Positions 1-6,292 of a stretch of DNA of 12,768 nucleotides are shown piece by piece. Below the pieces are notes generated by a model, which was not told the DNA's origin, searched no databases, and saw only the letters and a program-made list of their open reading frames with translations. Position 1 is the first letter of the stretch, and each line of letters begins with the position of its first letter. Both the position numbers and the translations under genes were made by a program. This DNA comes from Gallionellaceae bacterium UBA6222 (GTDB lineage Bacteria > Pseudomonadota > Gammaproteobacteria > Burkholderiales > Gallionellaceae), in the NCBI GenBank assembly GCA_002421915.1, contig DISA01000025.1:1-12768 (forward strand). The letters are read 5' to 3'.

Positions 1-2
1 AG

Positions 3-1997
3 GGTTGCCTGTTCAAGAAGTTCGCCAACATCGACGTGTTCGACATCGAACTGGCAGAGAACGACCCGGACAAGCTGATCGAGATCATCGCCGCGCTCGA
101 ACCCACGCTGGGTGGCATCAACCTCGAGGACATCAAGGCGCCCGAGTGCTTCTACATCGATAGGAAGCTGCGCGAGCGCATGAAGATCCCGGTTTTTCAT
201 GACGATCAACACGGCACCTCGATCATCGTGGGTGCTGCGCTGATCAATGGATTGAAAGTCGTCGGCAAGAAAATCGAAGACATCAAGCTGGTGGCGAGCG
301 GCGCGGGCGCGGCCGCCTTGGCCTGTCTGGATATGGTGGTGGCGTTGGGTGTGCGCATGGAAAACATCATCGTTACCGACATCAATGGTGTGGTCTATAC
401 CGGCCGGACCGAGGAGATGGACGACAACAAGGCGCGTTATGCAAAAGATATTCCGGCGCGTACTCTGGGTGAGGTGATCGCCAATGCGGATGTGTTCCTC
501 GGCCTGTCGGCGGGCAATGTGCTGAAACCGGAGATGGTGAAACAGATGGCGCGCCAGCCGCTGATCTTTGCGCTGGCGAATCCGGTGCCGGAGATTCTGC
601 CGCAGGTCGCGCTGGAAGCGCGGCCGGATGCGATCCTGGCAACGGGGCGCTCTGATTTTCCAAACCAGGTGAACAACGTGCTGTGCTTTCCCTACATCTT
701 CCGCGGCGCGCTGGATGTGGGGGCGACCACCATCAACGAGGCGATGAAAACTGCGGCGGTGCACGCCATTGCCGGGCTGGCCGAGGCGGAGCAATCGGAA
801 GAAGTGGCGGCGGTGTACAGCGAGGAGACCTTGAGTTTTGGAGCGCAGTACCTGATCCCGAAACCGTTCGATCCGCGCCTGATCTCCAAGGTTGCGCCGG
901 CCGTGGCGCAGGCGGCGATGGACAGCGGTGTGGCGGCGCGCCCCATCACCGACATGCACGCCTATATCGAGCACCTGTCCGGTTTTGTCTATCACTCAAA
1001 CCTGCTGATGAGGCCGGTGTTCGAGATGGCGAAGAAAACACCGCGCCGGCTGGCTTATGCCGAGGGTGAGGATGAGCGCGTGCTGCATGCGGTGCAGACG
1101 GTGGCGGACGAGGGTATCGCACAACCGATTTTGGTTGGCCGCCCCGCCGTGATCGAGGCGCGTATTGCCAAACTTGGGCTGCGCATCCGCGCAGGCCATG
1201 ATTTCGAGCTGATCAACCCCGACGATGATCCGCGCTACCGCGAATACTGGACGGAATATCACCGTCTGCTGGCGCGCAAGGGCGTGACACCGGAAGTGGC
1301 GAAGCGCGATATGCGCCGCCGCAGCACCCTGATCGCCGCGATGCTGCTGCGCATGGGCGCTGCGGACGCGATGTTGTGCGGCACAGTCGGGCAGCCGTTG
1401 CGCCATTTGCGCTACATTGACGAAGTGATCGGCCACCGTCCCGGCAGCAGCGTGTATGGTGCGATGAACATCCTGCTGTTGCCAAAGCACACCCTGTTCA
1501 TCTGCGACACGCATGTCAATCTCGACCCAACCGCCGAGCAGCTGGCCGAACTGACGCTGCTGGCGGCGGAAGAGGTGCGCTACTTCGGCATCGTACCCAA
1601 GGTGGCGCTGCTGTCGCATTCCAACTTCGGCAGCCATGATGACGCTTCGGCGCGCAAGATGGCGCATGCGCGGGAGCTGCTTGAACTGCAAGCGCCCGAG
1701 ATGGAAGTGGAGGGGGAAATACACGGTGATGCGGCCTTGTCGGAAGTGATGCGCAGCCAGATTTTTCCGGCGGCACGGCTGAAGGGTCAGGCGAACTTGC
1801 TGATGATGCCCAATCTGGATGCGGCAAACATCGCTTACAATCTGCTCAAGATGACGGCGGGTGACGGCATTACCATCGGCAGCATTCTGTTGGGGGTGAA
1901 CAAGTCGGCGCATATTCTGACTTCCACCGCGACCGCGCGGCGTATTGTGAATATGAGTGCGCTGGCGGTGGCCAGCGTCAAGACAAGGAGCGAGTGA
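3..1997 (+). CDS. maeB: NADP-dependent malic enzyme with C-terminal phosphotransacetylase-like domain (5' partial)
   Basis: Malic enzyme oxidatively decarboxylates malate to pyruvate with reduction of NADP, in the cytoplasm, linking the TCA cycle to pyruvate and NADPH supply. The frame is open at the window start (codons from base 3 read GCLFKKFANIDVFDIE), so the GTG at 36 is an internal codon. About 664 codons are visible; the family is usually about 750-770 residues, so roughly 100 N-terminal residues are missing. Visible signatures are INLEDIKAPECF and FHDDQHGTSIIVGAAL of the malic-enzyme core, then a nucleotide-binding region with SGAGAAAL and an ALANPVPE segment. From about base 1010 (RPVFEMAKKTPRRLAYAEGEDERVL) the protein continues as a phosphotransacetylase-like domain, the layout of the large MaeB class. 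In known MaeB proteins this domain is regulatory, responding to acetyl-CoA, rather than a proven second enzyme. The stop overlaps the next start (TGATG). Identity is very secure; cofactor preference is inferred from the family. Confidence 0.95.
   Translation, partial: GCLFKKFANIDVFDIELAENDPDKLIEIIAALEPTLGGINLEDIKAPECFYIDRKLRERMKIPVFHDDQHGTSIIVGAALINGLKVVGKKIEDIKLVASGAGAAALACLDMVVALGVRMENIIVTDINGVVYTGRTEEMDDNKARYAKDIPARTLGEVIANADVFLGLSAGNVLKPEMVKQMARQPLIFALANPVPEILPQVALEARPDAILATGRSDFPNQVNNVLCFPYIFRGALDVGATTINEAMKTAAVHAIAGLAEAEQSEEVAAVYSEETLSFGAQYLIPKPFDPRLISKVAPAVAQAAMDSGVAARPITDMHAYIEHLSGFVYHSNLLMRPVFEMAKKTPRRLAYAEGEDERVLHAVQTVADEGIAQPILVGRPAVIEARIAKLGLRIRAGHDFELINPDDDPRYREYWTEYHRLLARKGVTPEVAKRDMRRRSTLIAAMLLRMGAADAMLCGTVGQPLRHLRYIDEVIGHRPGSSVYGAMNILLLPKHTLFICDTHVNLDPTAEQLAELTLLAAEEVRYFGIVPKVALLSHSNFGSHDDASARKMAHARELLELQAPEMEVEGEIHGDAALSEVMRSQIFPAARLKGQANLLMMPNLDAANIAYNLLKMTAGDGITIGSILLGVNKSAHILTSTATARRIVNMSALAVASVKTRSE
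1985..1990 (+). promoter_or_regulatory. Ribosome binding site setting the start of the 76-residue ORF
   Basis: AAGGAG lies at the very end of maeB, six bases before ATG 1997. A GTG at 1994 is in the same frame but only three bases from this site, so ATG 1997 is preferred. The arrangement predicts translation of the small gene right after termination of maeB. Confidence 0.7.
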
Positions 1998-2227
1998 TGA
2001 ACAGGCAGGAAGTTGAGTTGCTGAGCAAAGAGGTCGAGTTGTTGATGGCGGAGCGGACGCGTCTGCTCAGAGTGGTCGGGGCAGCCGCGGTGCTGGTGGA
2101 CAATGTCGAGGTTGGGTTGCTGCAACCGAAGGCCGTGGAACCCGCGGAGATGATAGCTGAATTCCTCAATGAACTGCCCGAAGAGACTTTGCGGGATGCG
2201 CTCGAGTCAGTGAAAACGCGCGCGTAA
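1997..2227 (+). CDS. Small heptad-repeat protein of unknown function
   Basis: A 76-residue soluble protein that I do not recognise. The N-terminus carries two adjacent seven-residue units, EVELLSK and EVELLMA (residues 5-18), followed by a charged/hydrophobic helix (AERTRLLRVV), so a short coiled coil or helical hairpin is likely. There is a hydrophobic stretch (VVGAAAVLV, about residues 26-34), then VEPAEMIAEFLNELPEETLRDALESVK, which looks like a second amphipathic helix. No signal peptide, cysteine pair or catalytic motif is visible. It starts inside the maeB stop (TGATG) behind AAGGAG and ends 16 bases before the patatin gene, so it is almost certainly co-transcribed with maeB. A role as a small partner or regulator of malic enzyme is only a guess from this coupling. 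Confidence 0.75.
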   Translation: MNRQEVELLSKEVELLMAERTRLLRVVGAAAVLVDNVEVGLLQPKAVEPAEMIAEFLNELPEETLRDALESVKTRA

Positions 2228-2243
2228 ACAAGACCTGCAGACG

Positions 2244-3416
2244 ATGCCGAAACAGAAGATCGGGCTCATCCTTACCGGCGGTGGAGCGCGTGTTGCCTAT
2301 CAGGTTGGTGTGCTGAAAGCACTGGCCGAATTCACCCCTTATCGCGCAAAACTTCCGTTCAGCGTGGTATGCGGCACCTCGGCGGGTGCACTGAATGCGG
2401 TAACGCTGGCGGTCAATGCGCGCCATTTCCGCAAGGGTGTGCGCTACCTGCTCAATGTCTGGAGCAACGCATGCGTTACTGACATTTACCGCGCTGATGT
2501 CCTGGGGGTGTTGACCAATAGCGGGCGCTGGGTGCTGGGGCTGGTGTTGAGCATGCTGGGCAGCAATCGTCTGAATCAGGTGTCGCTGCTGGATAATTCA
2601 CCCTTGCGCACCTTTCTGGAACGTATCCTGCCGTGCGAGCTGATTCAGCGCCAAATTGATGATGGCATATTGCATGCGCTCGGCATTACCGCTTCAGGCT
2701 ATGGCTCCGGTCACTCGGTGACTTTTTATCAGGGGGCGACCGGAATCAAGCCATGGAAGCGCGCGCGCCGGGTCGGTATTCCGACCCGGATCGAAATCCA
2801 GCATCTGCTGGCCTCATCCGCGTTGCCTTTCATGTTTCCCGCAGTGCACGTCAATCGCGAGTTCTTCGGTGACGGTTCGATGCGGCAGATCGCCCCCATC
2901 AGTTCTGCCCTGCATTTGGGGGCGGAGCGGGTATTGGTGGTCGGGGTCGGCCAACGGGCGGCAGACGAGACGGGAAAGCGTGCCAAGATCGAGCACTACC
3001 CGTCGCTGGCCGAGATTGCCGGACATGCGCTGGACAGTATTTTCCTTGACGGGCTGGAAGTGGATCTGGAACGCCTGCAACGTATCAATCACACCATTGG
3101 CGCAATTCCCGAGGCGTTGCGGGCGCAGTTTACGCTGCGCAAAATCGATGCCCTGGTAATCACGCCCAGCCAACCGCTGGAGAAAATCGCTGAACGCTAT
3201 ATCAAGCATCTGCCGTGGACAATCCGCCTTTCGTTGCGTTTGCTTGGGGTAAGACGGGGAAACGGTGCCAATCTGGTCAGTTATCTGCTGTTCGACAAAT
3301 TGTATTGCCGTGCGCTGATCGATCTCGGTTATCAGGACACGCTGCAACGCCGCGCAGAAATCATACAGTTCCTGCAGCAGGGCGGGACGCCGCTGCACCC
3401 TGATCTGGCGCAATGA
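2244..3416 (+). CDS. Patatin-like phospholipase family protein
   Basis: A 390-residue protein of the bacterial patatin (PNPLA-like) family, serine lipid acyl hydrolases with a Ser-Asp dyad. The oxyanion loop GGGAR is at residues 12-16, the nucleophile motif GTSAG at 44-48 (Ser46), and the catalytic DGS motif has Asp210 (FFGDGSMRQIAPI), with the DG followed by the usual surface-loop residues. After the catalytic half comes a long C-terminal part (about residue 240 on) that includes a conserved-looking region DSIFLDGLEVDLERLQRIN. No signal peptide is seen; the first residues run directly into the beta strand KIGLILTGGGAR, so a cytoplasmic or membrane-peripheral site is likely. The ribosome site before ATG 2244 is weak. 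The stop overlaps the birA start (ATGA), indicating translational coupling. Family assignment is firm; the substrate is unknown. Confidence 0.92.
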   Translation: MPKQKIGLILTGGGARVAYQVGVLKALAEFTPYRAKLPFSVVCGTSAGALNAVTLAVNARHFRKGVRYLLNVWSNACVTDIYRADVLGVLTNSGRWVLGLVLSMLGSNRLNQVSLLDNSPLRTFLERILPCELIQRQIDDGILHALGITASGYGSGHSVTFYQGATGIKPWKRARRVGIPTRIEIQHLLASSALPFMFPAVHVNREFFGDGSMRQIAPISSALHLGAERVLVVGVGQRAADETGKRAKIEHYPSLAEIAGHALDSIFLDGLEVDLERLQRINHTIGAIPEALRAQFTLRKIDALVITPSQPLEKIAERYIKHLPWTIRLSLRLLGVRRGNGANLVSYLLFDKLYCRALIDLGYQDTLQRRAEIIQFLQQGGTPLHPDLAQ

Positions 3417-4411
3417 ATTTTGCCGTGAAAGACACGCCGCGCCCGCTGACTTTCGATTTGCTGCGCCTGCTGGCGGATGGTGAATTCCACTCTGGAGAGG
3501 ATATGGCTGCACAGCTGGATCTGTCGCGGGCAAGTGTGCATAACGCGCTGCATGATGTCGGCGAGTACGGTCTGGACTTGCATCGGGTGCGCGGACGCGG
3601 CTATCGGCTGGCGCAGCCCTTGCATTGGCTGGATGCGGCAGCGATCAGGAAACAACTGGCCGGCACGGGCAAGAAAGTGCATCTGGAAATCATCGATCAC
3701 GCGACTTCCACCAATGCCTTGCTGTTGCAGCGTGCCGCATTGGGCGCGCCCAGCGGCAGTGTGCTGGCGGCGGAGTGGCAGAGTGCCGGGCGCGGGCGCA
3801 TGGGCAGGCCGTGGCGCACGGGGCTGGGCGATGCACTGGCGTTCTCCCTGCTCTGGCGCTTCGGATGCGGGGTGGGGGCGCTGTCCGGTTTGAGTCTGGC
3901 AGTCGGCATTGCTGTGCTGCGCGCCTTGCACGAACTGGGCGTGCAGGAGGCCGGGCTGAAATGGCCGAATGACGTCCTGCTGGCCGAGGGTAAATTGGCG
4001 GGCATTTTGCTCGAGGCCCAGGGCGATATGCTGGGGCCGAGCGCGGTGGTGATTGGCATCGGCCTGAATCTGGCTGTCAGTGAAACCATGCGAGCCGCAA
4101 TCGATCAGCCGGTGAGCGATCTTTTTACGGCCGGTGTAGAGTTGGCCGAACGCAATCGGGTAATGGGATTGTTGCTGAAACATCTGCTGCGCGTATTGGA
4201 CGAGTTCTCGGCGCATGGATTTTGCATGTTGCGCGCCGAGTGGGAGCGCAACCATGTATTCCGGCAACGCGCCATTACGCTGACCTTGCCGGACGGGACG
4301 CGGGTCACCGGGCAAGTGCGCGGCGTGACCGACGAAGGTGCGCTGCGGGTGGCTACGGCAGCGGGCGAACGGGTATTCCATGCGGGCGAGATCAGTTTGA
4401 GGGGGTGTTGA
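3413..4411 (+). CDS. birA: Bifunctional biotin-[acetyl-CoA carboxylase] ligase / biotin operon repressor
   Basis: A 332-residue BirA of the two-function type. It makes biotinyl-5'-AMP from biotin and ATP and transfers biotin to the carboxyl carrier protein of acetyl-CoA carboxylase; the N-terminal helix-turn-helix can repress biotin genes. The N-terminal winged helix spans about residues 8-60 (LADGEFHSGEDMAAQLDLSR, then ASVHNALHDV and a GRGYRL wing). The ligase domain shows the STNALLL entry, the nucleotide/biotin loop GRGRMGR at 126-132, KWPNDVLL with Lys183, and GIGLNLAV. A small C-terminal domain follows (about residue 280 on, ITLTLPDGTRVTG). Length agrees with E. coli BirA (about 320). 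It starts inside the patatin stop codon and is followed immediately by coaX, a common betaproteobacterial neighbour. Whether this copy really represses transcription is inferred from the intact winged helix. Confidence 0.95.
   Translation: MNFAVKDTPRPLTFDLLRLLADGEFHSGEDMAAQLDLSRASVHNALHDVGEYGLDLHRVRGRGYRLAQPLHWLDAAAIRKQLAGTGKKVHLEIIDHATSTNALLLQRAALGAPSGSVLAAEWQSAGRGRMGRPWRTGLGDALAFSLLWRFGCGVGALSGLSLAVGIAVLRALHELGVQEAGLKWPNDVLLAEGKLAGILLEAQGDMLGPSAVVIGIGLNLAVSETMRAAIDQPVSDLFTAGVELAERNRVMGLLLKHLLRVLDEFSAHGFCMLRAEWERNHVFRQRAITLTLPDGTRVTGQVRGVTDEGALRVATAAGERVFHAGEISLRGC
4399..4405 (+). promoter_or_regulatory. Ribosome binding site supporting the coaX GTG start
   Basis: GAGGGGG near the end of birA lies six bases before GTG 4412. 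This supports the non-ATG start, which gives the N-terminus LLLDIGNSRCKW expected for the family; no in-frame ATG exists close enough to preserve that motif. Confidence 0.6.
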
Positions 4412-5134
4412 GTGCTATTGCTGGACATCGGAAACAGTCGCTGCAAATGGGTGCGGGTCGAGGCCGGGCACTGGGTGGAGCGCGGTGTGCTCGACAATGC
4501 ACAGATCGATTCCCTGGCGCGGGTATTCGCGCAGCTGCCGGCACCGCCCCGCATCCTGGTTTCCAATGTGGCGGGTGCCGGCATGGAGGCGCGGCTGCGC
4601 ACCCTCCTGTCGGTGTGGTCGTGCGCACCGACTTTCGTTACGGCTTGCGCGGAACAGTGTGGAGTGCGCAACGACTACCAGTTACCGCAACAGCTTGGCA
4701 GCGACCGCTGGGCGGCGCTTATCGGCGCATGGCAGCAGGTGCGCGGCGCCTGTCTGGTGGTGAATTGCGGCACGGCCACCACGGTGGATGCACTATCCGC
4801 TGACGGAGAATTTATCGGCGGACTGATCCTGCCCGGTATGGCATTGATGCGGCACAGCCTGAATGCCCGCACCGCGCAACTGCGGACGGCTGAAGGCGCG
4901 GTGTGTGATTTTCCGCTGAATACCGAAGATGCGATAACAAGCGGAGCATTGCGCGCGACACAGGGAGCGATAGCGCAGCAGTTCGCCTTGTTGCAACAAC
5001 GTTGTGGTGTGGCACACTGTGTCGTGACGGGCGGGGCAGCCGAATTTGCCATGGCGCAACTGGCTGTGCCCTGCGAACGGGTGGATGAATTGGTGCTGCG
5101 CGGTTTGCAGGTGATTGGAGAAAATCAAGCATGA
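4412..5134 (+). CDS. coaX: Type III pantothenate kinase
   Basis: A 240-residue type III pantothenate kinase (ASKHA fold), which phosphorylates pantothenate in the first step of coenzyme A synthesis in the cytoplasm. The phosphate-1 motif is at the N-terminus (LLLDIGNSRCKW, Asp5), the family GSDR motif at residues 96-99 (Asp98) followed by WAALIGAW, and VVNCGTATTVDAL at 116-128 with Asp127. A further GG-containing motif occurs at FIGGLILPG. Length is typical for the type (about 240-260). The gene begins with GTG one base after the birA stop and ends in an ATGA overlap with the SPOR gene. Pairing with birA puts the biotin and CoA steps that feed acetyl-CoA carboxylase in one operon. Confidence 0.95.
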   Translation: MLLLDIGNSRCKWVRVEAGHWVERGVLDNAQIDSLARVFAQLPAPPRILVSNVAGAGMEARLRTLLSVWSCAPTFVTACAEQCGVRNDYQLPQQLGSDRWAALIGAWQQVRGACLVVNCGTATTVDALSADGEFIGGLILPGMALMRHSLNARTAQLRTAEGAVCDFPLNTEDAITSGALRATQGAIAQQFALLQQRCGVAHCVVTGGAAEFAMAQLAVPCERVDELVLRGLQVIGENQA

Positions 5135-5862
5135 GCAGGGTCTGGTTGATACTGTTGTTGCTGGTCAACATATTGTTCTTTGTCCTCATCCGTTGGGGTG
5201 CGGCGCTGACCGACACGCCGGATGCGCTACTGACGCAGGCAGAATTCAATGCGAACAAAATTCAGTTGCGTGAGGCAGCAGCCCCGCACATACCCGCTGA
5301 TTCTGTTGCCGTCAGTGCCCCGCAGTCGCCCAGCCCGGAGCGGGTCGCCGCGCCGCCGGCCTCGCAGTTGAGTCCGGAACTGACCGTGATACCTCCTGCC
5401 CCACTCTGCATGACATGGGGAGAATTTTCCGGCGAGAACCTGGCGCGGGCGGATGCCGCACTGGCAACACTGCAACTGGGTGATAAATTGCAGCGGCGCA
5501 ACGTCGAACATGTTGGCGGCTACTGGGTGTATATGTCGCCGCAAAAAAATATCGACCAGGTAAATCGAAAGATTGACCAACTCAAGAAACTTGGGGTGTA
5601 TGACCACTTTGTGGTGCAGGAAAAAGGTGAATGGCTGCATGCCATCTCGCTCGGCGTATTCCGCACTGAACAGGCGGCCAGCAACTTTCTGGAAGTATTG
5701 AAAACCAAAGGGGTGCGCACGGCAAAGGTGGGTGAGCGGCAGAGCAGGCTCAAATTTACCGTATTTGAATTAATCGGAATCGACGCGGGCGCTATAGAGA
5801 AATTGAACCGGATACAGCAGGATTTCCCGGATAGCGAGCTGAAATCCACAGACTGTAATTGA
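5131..5862 (+). CDS. SPOR-domain membrane protein
   Basis: A 243-residue protein with one N-terminal membrane anchor (residues about 4-23, VWLILLLLVNILFFVLI) and a periplasmic remainder. A Pro/Ala/Ser-rich linker covers about residues 50-90. The SPOR domain follows at about 125-200, beginning GYWVYMSPQKN and containing KKLGVYDHFVVQEKGEWLHAISLGVFRTEQAASNFLEVL, here a single segment of strand-helix pattern typical for the fold. SPOR domains bind denuded peptidoglycan at division sites, so a cell-envelope or septal role is likely but not shown. GGAG sits 10 bases before ATG 5131, which overlaps the coaX stop. The same birA-coaX-SPOR order is familiar in betaproteobacteria. The stop codon lies inside the -35 element of the tRNA promoter candidate. 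Confidence 0.88.
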   Translation: MSRVWLILLLLVNILFFVLIRWGAALTDTPDALLTQAEFNANKIQLREAAAPHIPADSVAVSAPQSPSPERVAAPPASQLSPELTVIPPAPLCMTWGEFSGENLARADAALATLQLGDKLQRRNVEHVGGYWVYMSPQKNIDQVNRKIDQLKKLGVYDHFVVQEKGEWLHAISLGVFRTEQAASNFLEVLKTKGVRTAKVGERQSRLKFTVFELIGIDAGAIEKLNRIQQDFPDSELKSTDCN

Positions 5863-5887
5863 CAGGCGGCGCCTAAATCAGCAAAAT
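5859..5887 (+). promoter_or_regulatory. Candidate sigma-70 promoter for the tRNA-Met gene
   Basis: A perfect TTGACA (5859-5864) is followed by a 17-base spacer and CAAAAT (5882-5887, four of six consensus bases). The predicted start near 5894 leaves a leader of about 38 bases before the tRNA. The stretch after the -10 is GCCGCCC, a GC-rich discriminator of the kind found at stringently controlled stable-RNA promoters. The -35 overlaps the stop codon of the SPOR gene. The assignment is by consensus only. Confidence 0.6.
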
Positions 5888-5901
5888 GCCGCCCTCTTTT
5901 T
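5865..5901 (+). terminator. Probable rho-independent terminator of the birA-coaX-SPOR transcript
   Basis: GGCGGC (5865-5870) pairs with GCCGCC (5888-5893) around a 17-base loop, followed by CTCTTTTT. It begins two bases after the SPOR stop. The loop is long, so the hairpin is only moderately convincing. It coincides with the spacer, -10 and discriminator of the tRNA promoter candidate. Confidence 0.5.
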
Positions 5902-5931
5902 GGCCGGGTATCCTTCTGTTGGAAGAATTCT

Positions 5932-6008
5932 GGTGATATAGCTCAGTTGGTTAGAGCACAGCACTCATAATGCTGGGGTCGGTGGTTCAAATCCACCTAT
6001 CACCACCA
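5932..6008 (+). tRNA. tRNA-Met (anticodon CAT), elongator type, CCA encoded
   Basis: A complete cloverleaf can be drawn. The acceptor stem GGTGATA (5932-5938) pairs with TATCACC (5998-6004). The D arm is GCTC/GAGC with loop AGTTGGTTA. The anticodon stem is CAGCA/TGCTG with loop CTCATAA and anticodon CAT at 5966-5968. The variable loop is GGGTC, and the T arm is GGTGG/CCACC with loop TTCAAAT. Discriminator A6005 is followed by genomic CCA. The first acceptor pair is G-C, unlike the unpaired 1-72 position of initiator tRNA-fMet, so this is not the initiator. The body resembles elongator tRNA-Met of E. coli. A CAT anticodon can also belong to the lysidine-modified tRNA-Ile2, which sequence reading alone cannot fully exclude. 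Confidence 0.93.
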
Positions 6009-6011
6009 AAT

Positions 6012-6045
6012 AAAAAACTCCAGCCTCGGCTGGAGTTTTTGTTTT
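6012..6045. terminator. Bidirectional rho-independent terminator
   Basis: The stem CTCCAGC (6018-6024) pairs with GCTGGAG (6029-6035) around a CTCG loop, flanked by six A (6012-6017) on the left and TTTTTGTTTT (6036-6045) on the right. On the plus strand it ends the tRNA-Met transcript three bases after CCA. On the minus strand the same stem followed by six T ends transcripts arriving from the small ORF at 6160-6068. Confidence 0.9.
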
Positions 6046-6056
6046 GGTGCGCCCGG

Positions 6057-6085
6057 CAGTTGTTTTTTTAATCAGCGAACAACTG
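6057..6085. repeat. 8-bp inverted repeat across the end of the small ORF
   Basis: CAGTTGTT (6057-6064) and AACAACTG (6078-6085) are perfect inverted copies around a 13-base loop that includes the small ORF's stop codon (6068-6070). In the minus-strand RNA this could protect the 3' end or act ahead of the stronger terminator at 6012-6045. Confidence 0.5.
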
Positions 6086-6160
6086 CTTCACCATCCATAT
6101 CGAAAAAACAACGGAAGCGATAGCGGTGCCAACAGAAGCTACGTCAGAGATAAACGCCAT
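6068..6160 (-). CDS. 30-residue single-pass membrane peptide (small ORF)
   Basis: ATG (6160-6158) to TAA (6070-6068) encodes a 30-residue peptide that begins MAFISDVASVG and ends MVKQLFAD. Residues 7-24 form one hydrophobic helix rich in small residues: Ala8, Thr12, Ser16 and Ser20 fall every fourth position on one face, a pattern often seen in helix packing. Trp22 and Lys25 sit at the expected membrane edge. A near-perfect Shine-Dalgarno (AAAGGAGGAG) precedes it with the AGGAGG core six bases from ATG, an extended -10 promoter candidate lies 58-85 bases upstream, and the shared terminator lies downstream, so it has every part of a separate transcription unit. I do not recognise the peptide. 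Small membrane regulator, type I toxin-like peptide or complex subunit are all possible; none is shown by the sequence. Confidence 0.62.
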   Translation of the reverse strand: MAFISDVASVGTAIASVVFSIWMVKQLFAD

Positions 6161-6164
6161 AATA

Positions 6165-6174
6165 CTCCTCCTTT
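6165..6174 (-). promoter_or_regulatory. Strong Shine-Dalgarno of the small ORF
   Basis: On the minus strand this reads AAAGGAGGAG. The core AGGAGG (6172-6167) is six bases from ATG 6160 and matches the 16S rRNA anti-SD far better than any other start in the window, most of which have weak sites. It is the main evidence that the 30-codon frame is translated. Confidence 0.75.
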
Positions 6175-6194
6175 CAGGGACTTAAATTGAACAT

Positions 6195-6223
6195 TAGGAT
6201 CAAGAGAATCGGCCGTAATCCTA
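6195..6223. repeat. 6-bp inverted repeat overlapping the small-ORF -10 element
   Basis: TAGGAT (6195-6200) and ATCCTA (6218-6223) are inverted copies 17 bases apart. The right copy is the -10 hexamer of the minus-strand promoter candidate; the left copy lies just past the predicted start. It could be an operator half-site pair. It is short enough to arise by chance. Confidence 0.3.
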
Positions 6224-6245
6224 GCACAAACAATCAGGCTGGCAA
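6218..6245 (-). promoter_or_regulatory. Candidate extended -10 promoter of the small ORF
   Basis: Reading the minus strand, TTGCCA (6245-6240) is followed after 16 bases by TAGGAT (6223-6218), which is preceded directly by TGC, giving an extended -10. The predicted start near 6211 would give a leader of about 50 bases up to ATG 6160. Consensus match only. Confidence 0.42.
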
Positions 6246-6292
6246 ATTTTTTGTGCCTGGGATTGTGTTTAAATCAAGGCGCGACCCGGCAG

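Noticed and set aside
996..1913. 305-codon open frame on the minus strand inside maeB
   Set aside because: It is antisense to a fully conserved enzyme and its translation is rich in His/Gln/Arg with no recognisable motif, as expected of a shadow frame in GC-rich DNA.
3332..4381. 349-codon minus-strand frame over birA
   Set aside because: It is entirely antisense to birA and the patatin end, is Gln/His-rich, and has no motif or ribosome site; birA on the plus strand explains the open frame.
5900..5928. TTGGCC-N17-AAGAAT as a promoter for the tRNA
   Set aside because: The -10 would end three bases before the tRNA 5' end, placing the start site inside the mature tRNA. The TTGACA promoter at 5859-5887 fits better.
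5932..6008. tRNA gene as an integration (att) site for a mobile element
   Set aside because: I looked for a repeated tRNA 3' end and an integrase nearby; neither is present, and miaB follows as an ordinary core gene.
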